From Canna indica (Eukaryota > Streptophyta > Magnoliopsida > Zingiberales > Cannaceae), in NCBI GenBank assembly GCA_034359265.1, contig CP136893.1, positions 21,460,001 through 21,524,000 of the forward strand: a DNA stretch of 64,000 bases, given 5' to 3'. Each line of letters starts with the position of its first letter. The first letter of the stretch is position 1. Shown here piece after piece: positions 37,691-49,101 of the stretch. Under the pieces are notes generated by a model that saw only the letters and a program-made list of their open reading frames with translations, was not told where the DNA came from and made no database searches. The position numbers and the translations under genes were made by a program.

Positions 37691-38233
37691 TCAAATTAAG
37701 AAGGTATTAGAGTGTAGGAGATTATGTATTTAAATTTTTCCAATGTCAATAACTCAGAAGAAGATACCCTAGTTAACTCAATTAACGTGTTGAGATTGGT
37801 CAAATTACTCAAGAATAATAAAGCATTGTTCTAGGAAGCATATCCTTCATTGTAAAAGGAAATTACGCTATTGCTTTAACAACTTGGATTATACGAGTGG
37901 GGCTGGGACTATCACTACTAGAATTGTCGTTGTCATCGACGGCTCAGGCCGAGGCTGAATCGTCGGTGATGACTATCACGGACGGTGCGAATCGTGACAA
38001 AATATCGTCACTGATGTGCACGTCTCAGATAAGTTGTGACGGCCGACCTCTATCGTCACAAGTAATCATCAGCGATAGTCGCATGCACTGTCGCTGATTT
38101 AAACACATCAGCCGCGACTGTTAGCCATCGGTGATATTATTAGCAACTGTGATATTTTGAGCTACCCAGGCCATCAGCTATTTGCGATACGCTTTCATCC
38201 ACGGCGTAGTGACGAGCAGCCATGGGTAAGCCG

Positions 38234-38773
38234 TAGGGGTGAGCAAGATTCCCCGATTCACCGAAACCGAATCGAATAATTTTGGTTCGGTTTTCGGTTC
38301 GGTTCGGTGAATTTACCGAAAAAATTAGTTTTAACCAAATTTACCAAAATATATATGTATAATAAAATTTATATTATGTATTTGTATTTGCCTTGGTGGT
38401 TAAGTGAAACTTTAACCCTCCCACTTGCCCAAGTTTGAATCTTAGTGTAGGTGTATTATTATTTATTTCATATTCGATTATATATATAACATATGTTAGT
38501 TAGATATAAATTGGTAATGAAGTTTGCTGAGATGGTTAGTGACTTATGAAGTTAAAGTTTGGCATATATTCCTACTTGTCGAGGTTCGAGCCTTACCAAA
38601 TATTTTTTTTTGGTTTTTTCTTTTTCAATATTTTCGGTTAATCGAATCTAACCGAACCGAAAATTTGGTTAACCGAACCGAATTAACCGAATTTTTTTGG
38701 TTCGGCAAACGGTTAAAAAATTCCTTTTGGTTCGGTTTGGTTATTAATCGAACCGAAACGATGCTCACCCCTA
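38234..38773. mobile_element. hAT-type MITE, copy 2
   Basis: The 540-bp element has perfect 12-bp TIRs TAGGGGTGAGCA / TGCTCACCCCTA and the 8-bp duplication GTAAGCCG (38226-38233, 38774-38781). That combination is diagnostic of hAT. The interior has two tRNA-like segments: 38388-38449 (CCTTGGTGGTTAAGTG ... AAGTTTGAATC) and 38522-38595 (GCTGAGATGGTTAGTG ... GAGGTTCGAGCC). It sits in the subterminal region of CACTA C. Confidence 0.93.
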
Positions 38774-39060
38774 GTAAGCCGTGGCTGAAGTTATATCTTG
38801 TAATTGAAAAAATTAAAATTTTAAAAATTCATGTGTACAATGATATTTATACATTACAATCTATTTACAATCACACATTAGAATCACAAAACATCATACA
38901 CATACATTTTCAACTAGTCATACAAGTTTTACTTAAATATCATCAATCTAAGCCTCAAACTGGAGGCAAACAAGTATTAAAATATGAAGTGTAAAGTATA
39001 AACATCTATCAAGTATCTAAGCCTCAAACGAAGACTAACAAGTATCAAAATATAATAAAC

Positions 39061-40685
39061 CAAAATCTCACGGCTGCGGTGGAGGCGATGGAGTCGACTG
39101 GGCCGAGGAGGACGACGATTGCGACATCATCGGTAGAAAGCCTGAATGAGATGCAATTTGAGTGAGGAGGGCCTGCATGTTCTGCATCGTCTGTCTCAAC
39201 TCGTCATTCGTGTGTCTCTACTCCTCCATTGCATATCATTGCTCCTCCATCGCCTGTCTCTGCTCCTCTATCGTCACTCTCTACTATGTTAGCTCAGACT
39301 CCAAGGCCGCTATTCGGCTCTGGTCCTACGTCCGCGATGTCGAGAGTCTCTCACCCGCAGCGGGAGGGGTCAGTGCCCCAAGTGACCCTAACATGGCGTG
39401 TGCATGACCACTGTCTACAAAGCCATAAACACGGCAATGCTCCCAGCCACCTGCGGCCTCGACCCATGCACTCGCGTCAAACTCATCTGACGTGCCTCCG
39501 CGCTCGATCACAGTCCTTGTGTAGGTCTCCTACACGCGTTTATATTTTAAATAAAAAATATATATAAACTATAAATAAAAATTGTATAAATCAAATAGAC
39601 ATAAATACTTACCATGATGATCGAGACCCTGTTATCGACGTAGTCCCTGACTCCTCATCGACGATGAGTGCGGTCAAACACCTGCATCAGCGAGGGGCGT
39701 TGGACGGTGCCATCCTCCAAAACTTGTGTCTTACATTAGGAAACAAATACATTAGTATCATTATATAGAATATATAATATTTTAATTAAAAGTAAGGAAA
39801 TTATACATACCATACGACGCTCATGCACCGCAAAAGACACGGAGCCACCAGTGTGGCGCTCCCCCCCCCCCCCCCCCCCCCGTGCCCCCCCTCGGACATG
39901 CGATTTCTCGACGTTGTCCGGGAGACCTCTTGCCACTCAAGCGTGTCCCACCACTCAACAAGCTGGTTCCACACAAGTCCAGGAATCCACTCGGGGGTGT
40001 GCCCCCTGAGTTTGCCCAATCTGTGTGGCCCCCAACTGTCTCATCATGGTCTTACGGGCCTACTGAAGTAGCTCGTTGTAGCGAGCGCAGGCAACGCACT
40101 CCCACGCACTCTCCACAAAAGGAGTTTGCTCCTCCGGCCATGTATAATGAGCCCGCAAAAAAATAAATTTATTATTACCGATTGATATTTAACATTAACA
40201 TTAATTTAATAAACATACTTACTGAGAACTCTCGCCATAGTAAATCCATATGCTCATGGGGCACGTGAGACCATGTAGGCCGCTATCGTCCCCGCTATTG
40301 TGCGTGGGACGTCCTCTTGCTCAAACCTGCACCAAATATAGTAGAATTATACTTGTGAGGAATTATAAATAAATTATAAGACATAATTAATGCATCTACT
40401 TACCTTCTACCGTGCACACTAACCAATCTACATGACTCTCCCTCGACTGGCTGAGGGAGAACTCTGTTAAGCCCTCGTGGCCTACGTCTCGATGTCGACG
40501 GGCCTAGATCGACTGAATGGATGGTGGCTGGAGGTGGGGGGGATGGTGGACAGATCATGTGGGGGAATGATGGACAAATCTGGAGGGGGAATGGTGGTTG
40601 GATCAAGTGGGGGGATGGTGGGTACAGGGGGTGACAGGTGGTAATCGTCGTGGGGTAGTCTTACTAGGAATGCCTCCTCGAGCAT
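39061..40685 (-). pseudogene. Second CACTA gene (Transposase_24/TNPA-like) of element C
   Basis: Recognisable exons run from about 40685 down to 39061: a Pro-rich N-terminus ending PRGLNRVLP, a segment around 40230-40320, the Transposase_24 core (WNQLVEWWDTLEWQEVSR, ERHTGGSVSFAVHERRM) at 39830-40140, and the last exon (FDASAWVEAAGGWEHCRVYG) at 39061-39535. A run of 21 C (39861-39881) interrupts the core where A and B encode RMSGGAARHTGG. Several stops occur in the last exon. The exon 2 donor here is a normal GTAAGT. Confidence 0.75.
39861..39881. repeat. Run of 21 C
   Basis: An uninterrupted C tract in the plus strand (G in the pseudogene sense strand), close to a second C-rich patch. It may be an assembly-sensitive homopolymer. 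Confidence 0.95.
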
Positions 40686-40796
40686 GCACTTCTCGAACTA
40701 TAGCTATCAAATATGAATATAATTAGTATATATATAATATATTAATAGATACATTTAATAATTGAAGATATATACTTCACATTTACAATTATTCAT

Positions 40797-43238
40797 CATC
40801 CGTGTAATACTCTTCTTCTTGTTCTTTTGTATCGGAATCTTCAAATTCTTCTTCTTCTTCTTCTTCTCCCTCATCATCATTTTGTCCTTCTTCCTCAAGA
40901 CGGTTATCATCGTCATCAACATATTCTACTTCCAATTGAACTAACTATATATCATCATCCTCGAGTATTGGACTAACTCGCTCCACTTCGACATGATCCT
41001 CTTATTGATAGAAGTCATCTATTAGCTCATTCTCTTCAACTACCTGATCAATTTTTCCTCTGGCTTTAGTCTTATAGACTATCCTATCTTTCTTTCGAGA
41101 CGAATATTGCATATAATATACTTATTCAGCTTGAGATGCCAATATAAATGGCTCATTTGAAGCCAATTTTGATTTGTAATTGACCTCAACAAGTTTATAC
41201 TTTGGATGAATTCTCATGCCCTTATCGCTTGTATGGAACCACTAACATTTAAAAAGGGCAACTGATTTCCATCTGAAAAATTACAATTCAATGACTTCTT
41301 CTAACAGTCCGTAAAAGTCAACATCACATTTAGTGTATGTTGTCCCTTTGACGCAGACACCGACATTCATAGCCTTCTTTATAGATGAATATTCAAGTGT
41401 GTGAAATTTATATCCATTAACAAAATAATCGTTATAACACTGTACAAGTCGTGCTGGTCCGCTAGCAAACTCAAAGATTCGGTTATCTATTTCGCCTCTG
41501 TGTTTTGTACAGTAAGCTCGAAACCAATTAGGGAACTCACGATTGCGTAATCTCTCTAATTCTTCATCGTTGTAAATTGAGTATTTTATCACCATCTCGA
41601 TGTCAAATATTTCAATGAACTTTTCAATCTCTGGACAGTTTAGTAAAACATACAAGTAAGCCAAATGGTACTCTACGTCGTTTAAGAATCGAGACGGACG
41701 AGAACCCAAAGCACGACCAGGGTAACAAAAGATATTTAAACAATCATCTGATGGTCGATCTCCCCCGTCGTCGTTCCGTGAAAGACGATTAAGTCTTGTC
41801 TTGATGGTCGATTCAAAATAGAATGAGCAGAATGTTGAAATTTCTTGAATTATATATGCTTTTGATATTGAACCTTCAACTGCAGCTGTATTCTTTACTT
41901 TTTTTCATCAGATGATTCATGTATCTTTCAAATAAGTACATCCACCGGTATTGAACGGGCCCACCAACGCGTGCCTCGTATGCCAAGTGTATCAGTAGAT
42001 GCTCTATCGAGTCAAAAAATGCAGGAAGAAAAAATTGCTCCAGCATGCATATGATTTCAACAATATTATTTGCAAGTGCTGACATATCTTCAACTCGAAG
42101 GATATTTGCACAAATATTTCTGAAAAATATACTTTATTCTGCCAACGGACCCCAAATCTTATCATGTAGATTATCTCGAAACGCGACCAGAAGCAATCTC
42201 TGCATGAATACATGACAATCGTGGCTCTTCATCACCGATATTTTGCCTTCATCGACGTTCACACATCGATATAAGTTTGAGGCATATCCATCGGGTAATC
42301 TGAGTTATTTGATCCATTGATACACATCTTTCATCTGTTGTTTATTTAACACATACAACGCCTTTGGCTTATGAAGTCGTCCGTTGACCTCTTGCAACTC
42401 TAACTCAAGCCTCTTACAAAGTATTTTCACATCATGTCGGGCCTTCGCATTATCTTTAGTTTTGCCGGGAATATCCATCACAGTGTTAAAAATATTATCA
42501 AACATATTTTTTTCAATGTGCATGACGTCTAAATTATGCTGAATCAGTAATGAACTACAATACGACAATTCTCAAAAGATACTTTTTCTCACCCAGTTAT
42601 GTGTTTGGCCAAATCCTGAAATTCTTATATTCTGACCAAAAGTAATCTCTGAAAGCAATTCAACACATGCTAACATATGTTCACCAGACAACATCAGTGG
42701 TGGCTCATCTCTTTCGACTCTACCCTTGGTAAATTTGTCATGATTCCTTCGATACTGATGGTTAGATGGTAGGAACCGACGATGATAATCAAAGAAGGAA
42801 ATTTTTCGACCGTTCTCAAGACTGAAGGCTTTTGAGTGTTCCATGCAATACGAACAAGAGAGTCGCCCATGCGTGCTCCAACCAGACAATATGCCGTAGG
42901 CCGAGAAATCATTGATTGTCCATAATATAGCAGCTCGTAAAGTGAAGTTTTGCTTCAAGTGATAATCATAAGTGACAACTCTCTCAGCCTACAATATTTT
43001 CAGTTCATCAAATAGGGGTCGGAGAAACACGTCAATTTCTTTTCGAGGACCCCTAGGACCCGGAATAATCATCGAAAGATAGATAAATTCATCTTTCATA
43101 CACATTGAGGGCGACAAATTATAAACTATTAACAACACTGGTCATACTGAATACGGAGTTGCCCAACTACCAAACGAATTAAAACCATCCGTGCACAATC
43201 CCAACCTGATATTTCTAGTATCCCTAGCAAATGAAGGA
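40797..43238 (-). pseudogene. TNP2-type transposase of CACTA C, C-terminal part
   Basis: This continues the gene begun at 50487-51477, from which it is separated by element B. It contains the Transposase_21 end (HNLDVMHIEKNMFDNIFNT), DUF4218 (EQFFLPAFFDSIEHLLIHLA), DUF4216 (MNVGVCVKGTTYTKCDVDFY) and an acidic tail. Multiple stops and frameshifts occur. An identifiable open part is 41281-41709. Confidence 0.88.
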
Positions 43239-43254
43239 CACTACTAGAAAAATG

Positions 43255-43600
43255 GTCATCAGCAACGGCTGAGCCGTTGCAATAGCGCCGTGACAGAAAG
43301 TCGCGTTGCTGATGACTTAGCAACGGATCAGCAACGGCCGCTCGGGCCGTCGCTCAAAACATTATCAGCAACGGCCGCTGGGCCGTCGCTAAAAATATTA
43401 TCAGCAACGGTTTTGCCACAGACCCGGAGTCGTTGCTGATACCATTAATAGCAACGGCCGCTGAGTCCGTAGCAACACCGTTAGTAAAACTCCGTCGCTA
43501 AGCCGTTGCTGTAGGTCATCAGCAACGGCTTTCGATACACTTTTAGCAACGGCTTTCCCACGGACGCCCGTGGGAAAGCCGTTGCTAATGACCTATGCCT
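43255..43600 (-). repeat. 3' subterminal hairpin repeats of CACTA B
   Basis: Multiple AGCAACGGC / GCCGTTGCT motifs lie inside the left TIR, equivalent to 21566-21926 of element A. Confidence 0.8.
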
Positions 43601-43909
43601 GCAACCAGAAAATTTGAAAATTTCAAATTTCCATTGATACATTGATACATTTATCTGATACATAACTCACACACCCATACCCTCATACACACATTCATTC
43701 ACACATCACAAACATCTCATACACATTCATTCACACATCACAAACACACCAAGATATACATCAAAACAATTATATTTATATTCATAATTATCCACGATAG
43801 TATAAACACAATTCAAATGTAAAATTGAAGTATCAACATCTCAATAACATAGTCAATATAAATTAAACAAGTTCAATATCTGAGTAACAAAGTCAATATA
43901 AACAAAATC

Positions 43910-45472
43910 TCACGATGACGATGGAGGATGGCCTGGATCATATGGCGGGGTCTGGAGTGCTTGAGTGTACACCGGCGTGGACTGACTCGAGGATGATGGA
44001 TTAGATGATGCCGAAGAGATGCCTGCTTCGGGATGACCCGACAAGTTGCGTAGCATAGCTTCTATATTCGCCATCGTCTGACTCTGACGCGCCATCGTCT
44101 GACTCTGACGCTCCATCATCTCAGTCTGACGCGCGACCGTCTCCTCTAGTGTCCTTATCCTATTACTATGATCATAACTGGATCTAGAGGTGGACGGCCG
44201 CTCACCAGCGACCGGAGGGGTCGGTGCCCCAAGTGGCCCTAGTACGGCTCGCGCATGACCACTATCTGCGAAGCCATATACGCGGCCATGGTCCCAGCCA
44301 CCTGCGGCCTCGACCCACGATGCTGCGTCAAAGTCCTCGGGGGTACCCCCGCGCTGCACCACCCTCCGGCTGTACGTCTCCTACTCGAGTTTGATTTTTT
44401 GTTTAATATTTATCATAAAACTTAAATTATAAATATATAATGAATAATTTAAACAAATATATAATTACCACAATGTATGCAGTGCGGTTGTCGATGTACT
44501 CCCCCGTCCCATGTGCTCGACGGTGAGTCCGCTCAAACACCGCCATCGGGGAGGGTCGCTGGACAGTCCCGTCATCCGACACCGTCGTCTACATTTACAA
44601 AACAAATACATTAATTAGTACACATAATAACAAATAAAATATATAATTAAACGATATACTTACCATACGGTTTGCGTGCACTGCAAATGCAACAGAGCCG
44701 CCGGTGTGACGCGCTGCTCCCCCCGACATGCGATTTCTAGCCGCATTCTGAGAAACCTCCTGCCATCGATCCGTCGACCATATCCCCACGAGCTGGTCCC
44801 ATATATCCGGAGTAATCCAACTGGGGCCGTATCCCCGAGTCTCCGCGATGTTAGTGGTCCCAGCTCGGGCCATCGCTCGGGACCGAGCCTGCCCCAGCTG
44901 CCCGTTGTACCTTGCCAGGGAAATAGACTCTCAGGCAGCGTAAATGAAGGACCTCTGGTCCTCGGCCCATGTATAGCGAGCCTACAAAATAATAATATCA
45001 GTACCAATTCTTAATATATCATCATGCATGTAAAAAAAAAAATAATACGTGCCTCAAACTCGCGCCATAACATGTCGACGTGCTCGCTAGGCACGTGAGA
45101 CCACGTAGGCCATGCCCCGTGCATGTATCGTCGAATAGTAGAAGAAATGCTCCTCGACACTTCTTCTTGCTCGAACCTGCACAACAAAAATAAATTTTAA
45201 TATTATATTATGATATAATGAATTTATAATGATTCATAATTCATGATATATTACCGCTCCCCAATCACGCTGATCAATCTACGTGACTCTGTGGCTGGTG
45301 GAGGCTGCCACCTGTTCGGCCCGCGTGGCCGCCTGCGTTTGGATGTACTAGCCTCGGCAGTATCATCCTCATGAGGATCAGCAACAGGAGGATCAGCAGC
45401 ATGAGTAAGTGCTGGAGTCTCACCAATCGGAGACTCCGAAGCTCTCCTGCGTCGATAACCACGACCAGACAT
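43910..45472 (-). pseudogene. Second CACTA gene (Transposase_24/TNPA-like) of element B, one nonsense codon
   Basis: Five exons fit in phase: 45255-45472, 45053-45176, 44664-44981, 44469-44588 and 43910-44380, for about 416 residues. Exon 1 is basic and Pro-rich (SKRRRPRGPNRWQPPP). Exon 2 reads FEQEEVSRSISSTIRRYMHG. Exon 3 has the Transposase_24 core (ITPDIWDQLVGIWSTDRWQE, RMSGGAARHTGG). Exon 5 has repeated heptads (RQSQTMARQSQTMAN), probably a coiled coil. A TGA at 44931-44933 in exon 3 replaces the Trp codon present in element A. The intron between exons 2 and 3 begins with GC and ends with AG; phase agrees only with that junction. By analogy with maize TNPA the protein would bind subterminal repeats. 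Confidence 0.8.
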
Positions 45473-45549
45473 ATTTGTCGAACAGACATATAATCAGATT
45501 ATTGTATAAATAGTAGAGATATATTTAATAAAATATATATACTTTATAA

Positions 45550-48500
45550 TTATTCCTCATCATCTGAATAATAGTCTTCGAATTCTTCTTCTTCTTCCTC
45601 TTCTTCCTCTTCGTCATCTTCTTCATCTCCAGCTTCCTCAATTTCATGATCGTCATCATCAGCATATTCAACTTCTAATTGTATTGACGTTGTGTCTGCA
45701 TCCTCGAGTATTGGAATAATACGATCCACAGCAGGAAGATCATCTTCTTGATAGAAACCAGGAGGATCATTTTCTCCTACTATCGGATCAATTTTTCCTC
45801 TACCTTTTGTCTTACAGACTACACGCCAATCTGCTCTATCTTTATTTCGAGCCGGATACTTCGCGTAATATACTTGTTCGGCTTGTGATGCCAATATAAA
45901 TGGCTCATTTGCTGCCAATTTCGATTTGTAATTAACCTCAACAAGTTTGTATTTTTGATGAACTTTCATGCCCCTTTCTGTTGTATCGAACCAATGACAT
46001 CTAAATAGGAACACTGATTTCAAGCCGAAGTAGTGCAACTCTATCACTTCTTCCACTAGTCCATAGAAATCCATATCACATTCAACATAGGTTGTCCCTT
46101 TCACGCAAACCCCAGCATTCATCATCTTTTTTGTAGATGAATATTCAACCGTGTGAAATTTATACCCGTTAACAAAATATCCGCTATAGCACGACACAAG
46201 TCGCGACGGTCCACTAACAAACTCAAATATTTTTTCATCTATTTCAGCTCTGTGATCTTTGCTGTAAGTCTGAATCCAAGAAGGGAAATCACGATTCCGT
46301 AATGTCTCCAATTCTTGATCGTTGTGAATAGAGTATTTTTGCACCATCTCAATGTCAAATATTTCAATGAATTGTTCAATCTCTGGGCAATTGAGTAATA
46401 CATACAAGTGTGCCAAATGATACTCTTCATCGCTTAAGTGTCGAGATGGACGAGAACCAAAAGCACGACCAGAGTGACAAAATATATTTAAACGTCCATC
46501 TGAATGTCGAACACCCCCGTCGTCGTTACGTGGAAGACGATCAAATCTTGTCTGTACTGTCGATTCAAAGTAAAATGAGCAGAATGTTGAAATTTCTTGG
46601 ATGATATACGATTCAGATATTGATCCTTCAACAGCTGCGGTGTTCTTTACTTTTTTCTTCAGACGATTCATGTATCTTTCAAATAAGTACATCCAACGAT
46701 ATTGAACGGGGCCACCAACTCGTGCCTCGTATGCCAAGTGTATCGGTAGATGCTCCATCGAGTCAAAAAATGCAGGAGGGAAAAACTGCTCCAGCTTGCA
46801 TATGATTTCAACAATATTATTTTCAAGTGTTGACATATCTTCGACTAGAAGGACATTTGCACAGATGCTTCTAAAAAACATACTTAATTCAGTCAACGGA
46901 CCCCAAATATTATCAGGTAGAATATCTCGAAATGCGATCGGAAGTAATCTCTGCATGAATACATGACAATCATGGCTCTTCATCCCTGATATTTTGCAAT
47001 CATCGACGTTCACACATCGAGATAAGTTTGAAGCATATCCATCGGGTAATCTGAGTTCTTTTACCCATTGACAAACATCTTTGATCTGTTGTTTATTTAA
47101 CACATATAGGGCCTTCGGTTTCAGATATCGTCCGTTGACCTCTTGTAACTCCAACTCTGGTCTTTTACAAAGTATTTTCAGATCATGTCGGGCTTTGACA
47201 TTATCTTTAGTTTTTCCAGAAATATCCATCACAGTGTTGAAAATATTATCAAACACATTTTTTTCAATGTGCATGACATCTAAATTATGTCGAATCAATA
47301 ATGAACTCCAATAGGGCAATTCCCAAAAGATACTTTTTTTCACCCAGTTGTGTGTTTGGCCAAAACCTGACACTCTTTCATTGCGACCGAATACAATATC
47401 TGGAAGTGCTGAAACACGTGCTAACATTTGTTCACCAGACAACATCGGTGGTGGCCCATCTCTTTCGACTCTGCCCTTAGTAAATTTATTACGATTCCTT
47501 CGATACTGGTGATGAACCGGTAGGAATCGACGATGACAATCAAAGAATGAGATTTTTCGTCCGTTCTGAAGACTGATTGATTTAGAGTGTTCCATACAAT
47601 ACGGGCAAGAGAGTCGGCCGTGAGTGCTCCAACCCGACAACATGCCGTACGCGGGGAAATCATTGATTGTCCACAAGACCGCGGCCTTTAAATTGAAGTT
47701 TTGCTTCCGATGACAATCATAAGTGACAGCTCCCTCAGTCCACAATGTTTTCAATTCATCTATCAAGGGTCTGAGAAATATGTCAATTTCTTTTCGCGGA
47801 CCCTTAGGACCCGGAATAATCATTGAAAGATAAATAAATTCATCTTTCATGCACATTGACGGTGGCAAATTATAAACTGTCAGCAGCACTGGCCAAACTG
47901 AATAAGGAGTTGCAGAATGTCCAAACGGATTAAAACCATCTGTGCACAATCCCAATCTGATATTTCTAGTATCCATAGCAAATGAAGGATAACATGTATC
48001 CAAATGTTTCCATGCTTCACTGTCAGATGGATGAGTCATTACTGTATCATCACGACTTCTTGCATGCCAACTCATGTAGGGGGCTGTCTTTTCCGACATG
48101 AATAATCTTTGAAGCCTCGGTGTTAGTGGAAAATACCGAAGCACCTTAAACGGGATATTTTTTTGTCGGACCGATTTCTTCTCCTTGTAACGAGGGTGCT
48201 GACATACAGGGCATTTATCCAACTGCACATTTTCTTTATAATATAAAATGCAGTTATTTTGGCACGCGTGTATTTTTTCGTACCCAAGCCCCAATTTTCT
48301 CATTAGCTTTTTAGTCTTATAAAAAGTAGGCTCAAACTTGTTATCAGTAGGCAGTATTCCATTAATCAATCCAGCAATCCGATCATACGCAACTCCGCTG
48401 ATATTACAATCGGCCTTGATGTTTAAGAGCTGTGTCATTGCTGAAAACCTAGTGTATTTAGGACAATTCTCATACAAAGGTTCATCGGCAGCTTTCAACA

Positions 48501-49041
48501 TCTCGTAAAATTCTGCAGCTTCTTTATTCGGTAATTCAATCTCTACCGCAGCCCCTACTTCTGTGATATCAACCGCTGTAGTATCTGGTGGGACTGATGT
48601 CTGAAGAACTGTCCGATCAACATTATCATTCAGGCGGAATTGACTCCCAAGACTATCAAGTATCATAGTTCTATAGGGATTACATTGACCGGATGAAGAA
48701 GCACCAGCAGAGGAAGATTCACCATATGTCTGAAGGACAGGATTGCTCGACGTCCCGACTTCGCGTGACTCCCCGTGACAAGTCCATAGAAAATATCTTG
48801 GTGCAAATCCTTTGGTATATAGATGCAGAGTGACAGTCTCCCGATCCAAAAATCGTCCATTCGAACAAATGTGGCACGGACATCGGATTTGATCACCGAT
48901 GCTAACGAAATTCCGATTCGAATAGGCGAAATTTAGGAAGTACGTTACGCCTAATCGAAACTCATTCGTTAAAGCTCCACGATGAAGACGTCGGTACATC
49001 CAACTTCGATCAGCCGACATGATTCTGTCAATCAATGACAA
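45550..49041 (-). CDS. TNP2-type CACTA transposase, intact 1163 aa
   Basis: A single uninterrupted frame starts at ATG 49041. Residues ~10-95 form the transposase-associated domain (SWMYRRLHRGALTNEFRLGV, RCPCHIC). The Transposase_21 region follows with a zinc-like pair (HACQNNC, CPVCQHPRY near 255-285), PYCMEHSKS near 480 and HNLDVMHIEKNVFDNIFNTV near 600. DUF4218 is at about 700-820 and DUF4216 at about 960-1080. The last ~60 residues are an acidic Asp/Glu tail ending EDYYSDDEE. TNP2/TNPD proteins bind the 13-bp ends and cut and rejoin DNA in the nucleus. Every other transposase frame in the window has stops, so this one looks young or selectively kept. Whether it is expressed is unknown. 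Confidence 0.95.
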   Translation of the reverse strand: MSLIDRIMSADRSWMYRRLHRGALTNEFRLGVTYFLNFAYSNRNFVSIGDQIRCPCHICSNGRFLDRETVTLHLYTKGFAPRYFLWTCHGESREVGTSSNPVLQTYGESSSAGASSSGQCNPYRTMILDSLGSQFRLNDNVDRTVLQTSVPPDTTAVDITEVGAAVEIELPNKEAAEFYEMLKAADEPLYENCPKYTRFSAMTQLLNIKADCNISGVAYDRIAGLINGILPTDNKFEPTFYKTKKLMRKLGLGYEKIHACQNNCILYYKENVQLDKCPVCQHPRYKEKKSVRQKNIPFKVLRYFPLTPRLQRLFMSEKTAPYMSWHARSRDDTVMTHPSDSEAWKHLDTCYPSFAMDTRNIRLGLCTDGFNPFGHSATPYSVWPVLLTVYNLPPSMCMKDEFIYLSMIIPGPKGPRKEIDIFLRPLIDELKTLWTEGAVTYDCHRKQNFNLKAAVLWTINDFPAYGMLSGWSTHGRLSCPYCMEHSKSISLQNGRKISFFDCHRRFLPVHHQYRRNRNKFTKGRVERDGPPPMLSGEQMLARVSALPDIVFGRNERVSGFGQTHNWVKKSIFWELPYWSSLLIRHNLDVMHIEKNVFDNIFNTVMDISGKTKDNVKARHDLKILCKRPELELQEVNGRYLKPKALYVLNKQQIKDVCQWVKELRLPDGYASNLSRCVNVDDCKISGMKSHDCHVFMQRLLPIAFRDILPDNIWGPLTELSMFFRSICANVLLVEDMSTLENNIVEIICKLEQFFPPAFFDSMEHLPIHLAYEARVGGPVQYRWMYLFERYMNRLKKKVKNTAAVEGSISESYIIQEISTFCSFYFESTVQTRFDRLPRNDDGGVRHSDGRLNIFCHSGRAFGSRPSRHLSDEEYHLAHLYVLLNCPEIEQFIEIFDIEMVQKYSIHNDQELETLRNRDFPSWIQTYSKDHRAEIDEKIFEFVSGPSRLVSCYSGYFVNGYKFHTVEYSSTKKMMNAGVCVKGTTYVECDMDFYGLVEEVIELHYFGLKSVFLFRCHWFDTTERGMKVHQKYKLVEVNYKSKLAANEPFILASQAEQVYYAKYPARNKDRADWRVVCKTKGRGKIDPIVGENDPPGFYQEDDLPAVDRIIPILEDADTTSIQLEVEYADDDDHEIEEAGDEEDDEEEEEEEEEEFEDYYSDDEE

Positions 49042-49101
49042 TTTCTTTGGTTAATGTCTTTAGGTGAGATTGTCCTATTCCATTCGGGATTTATGTTATT
49101 C

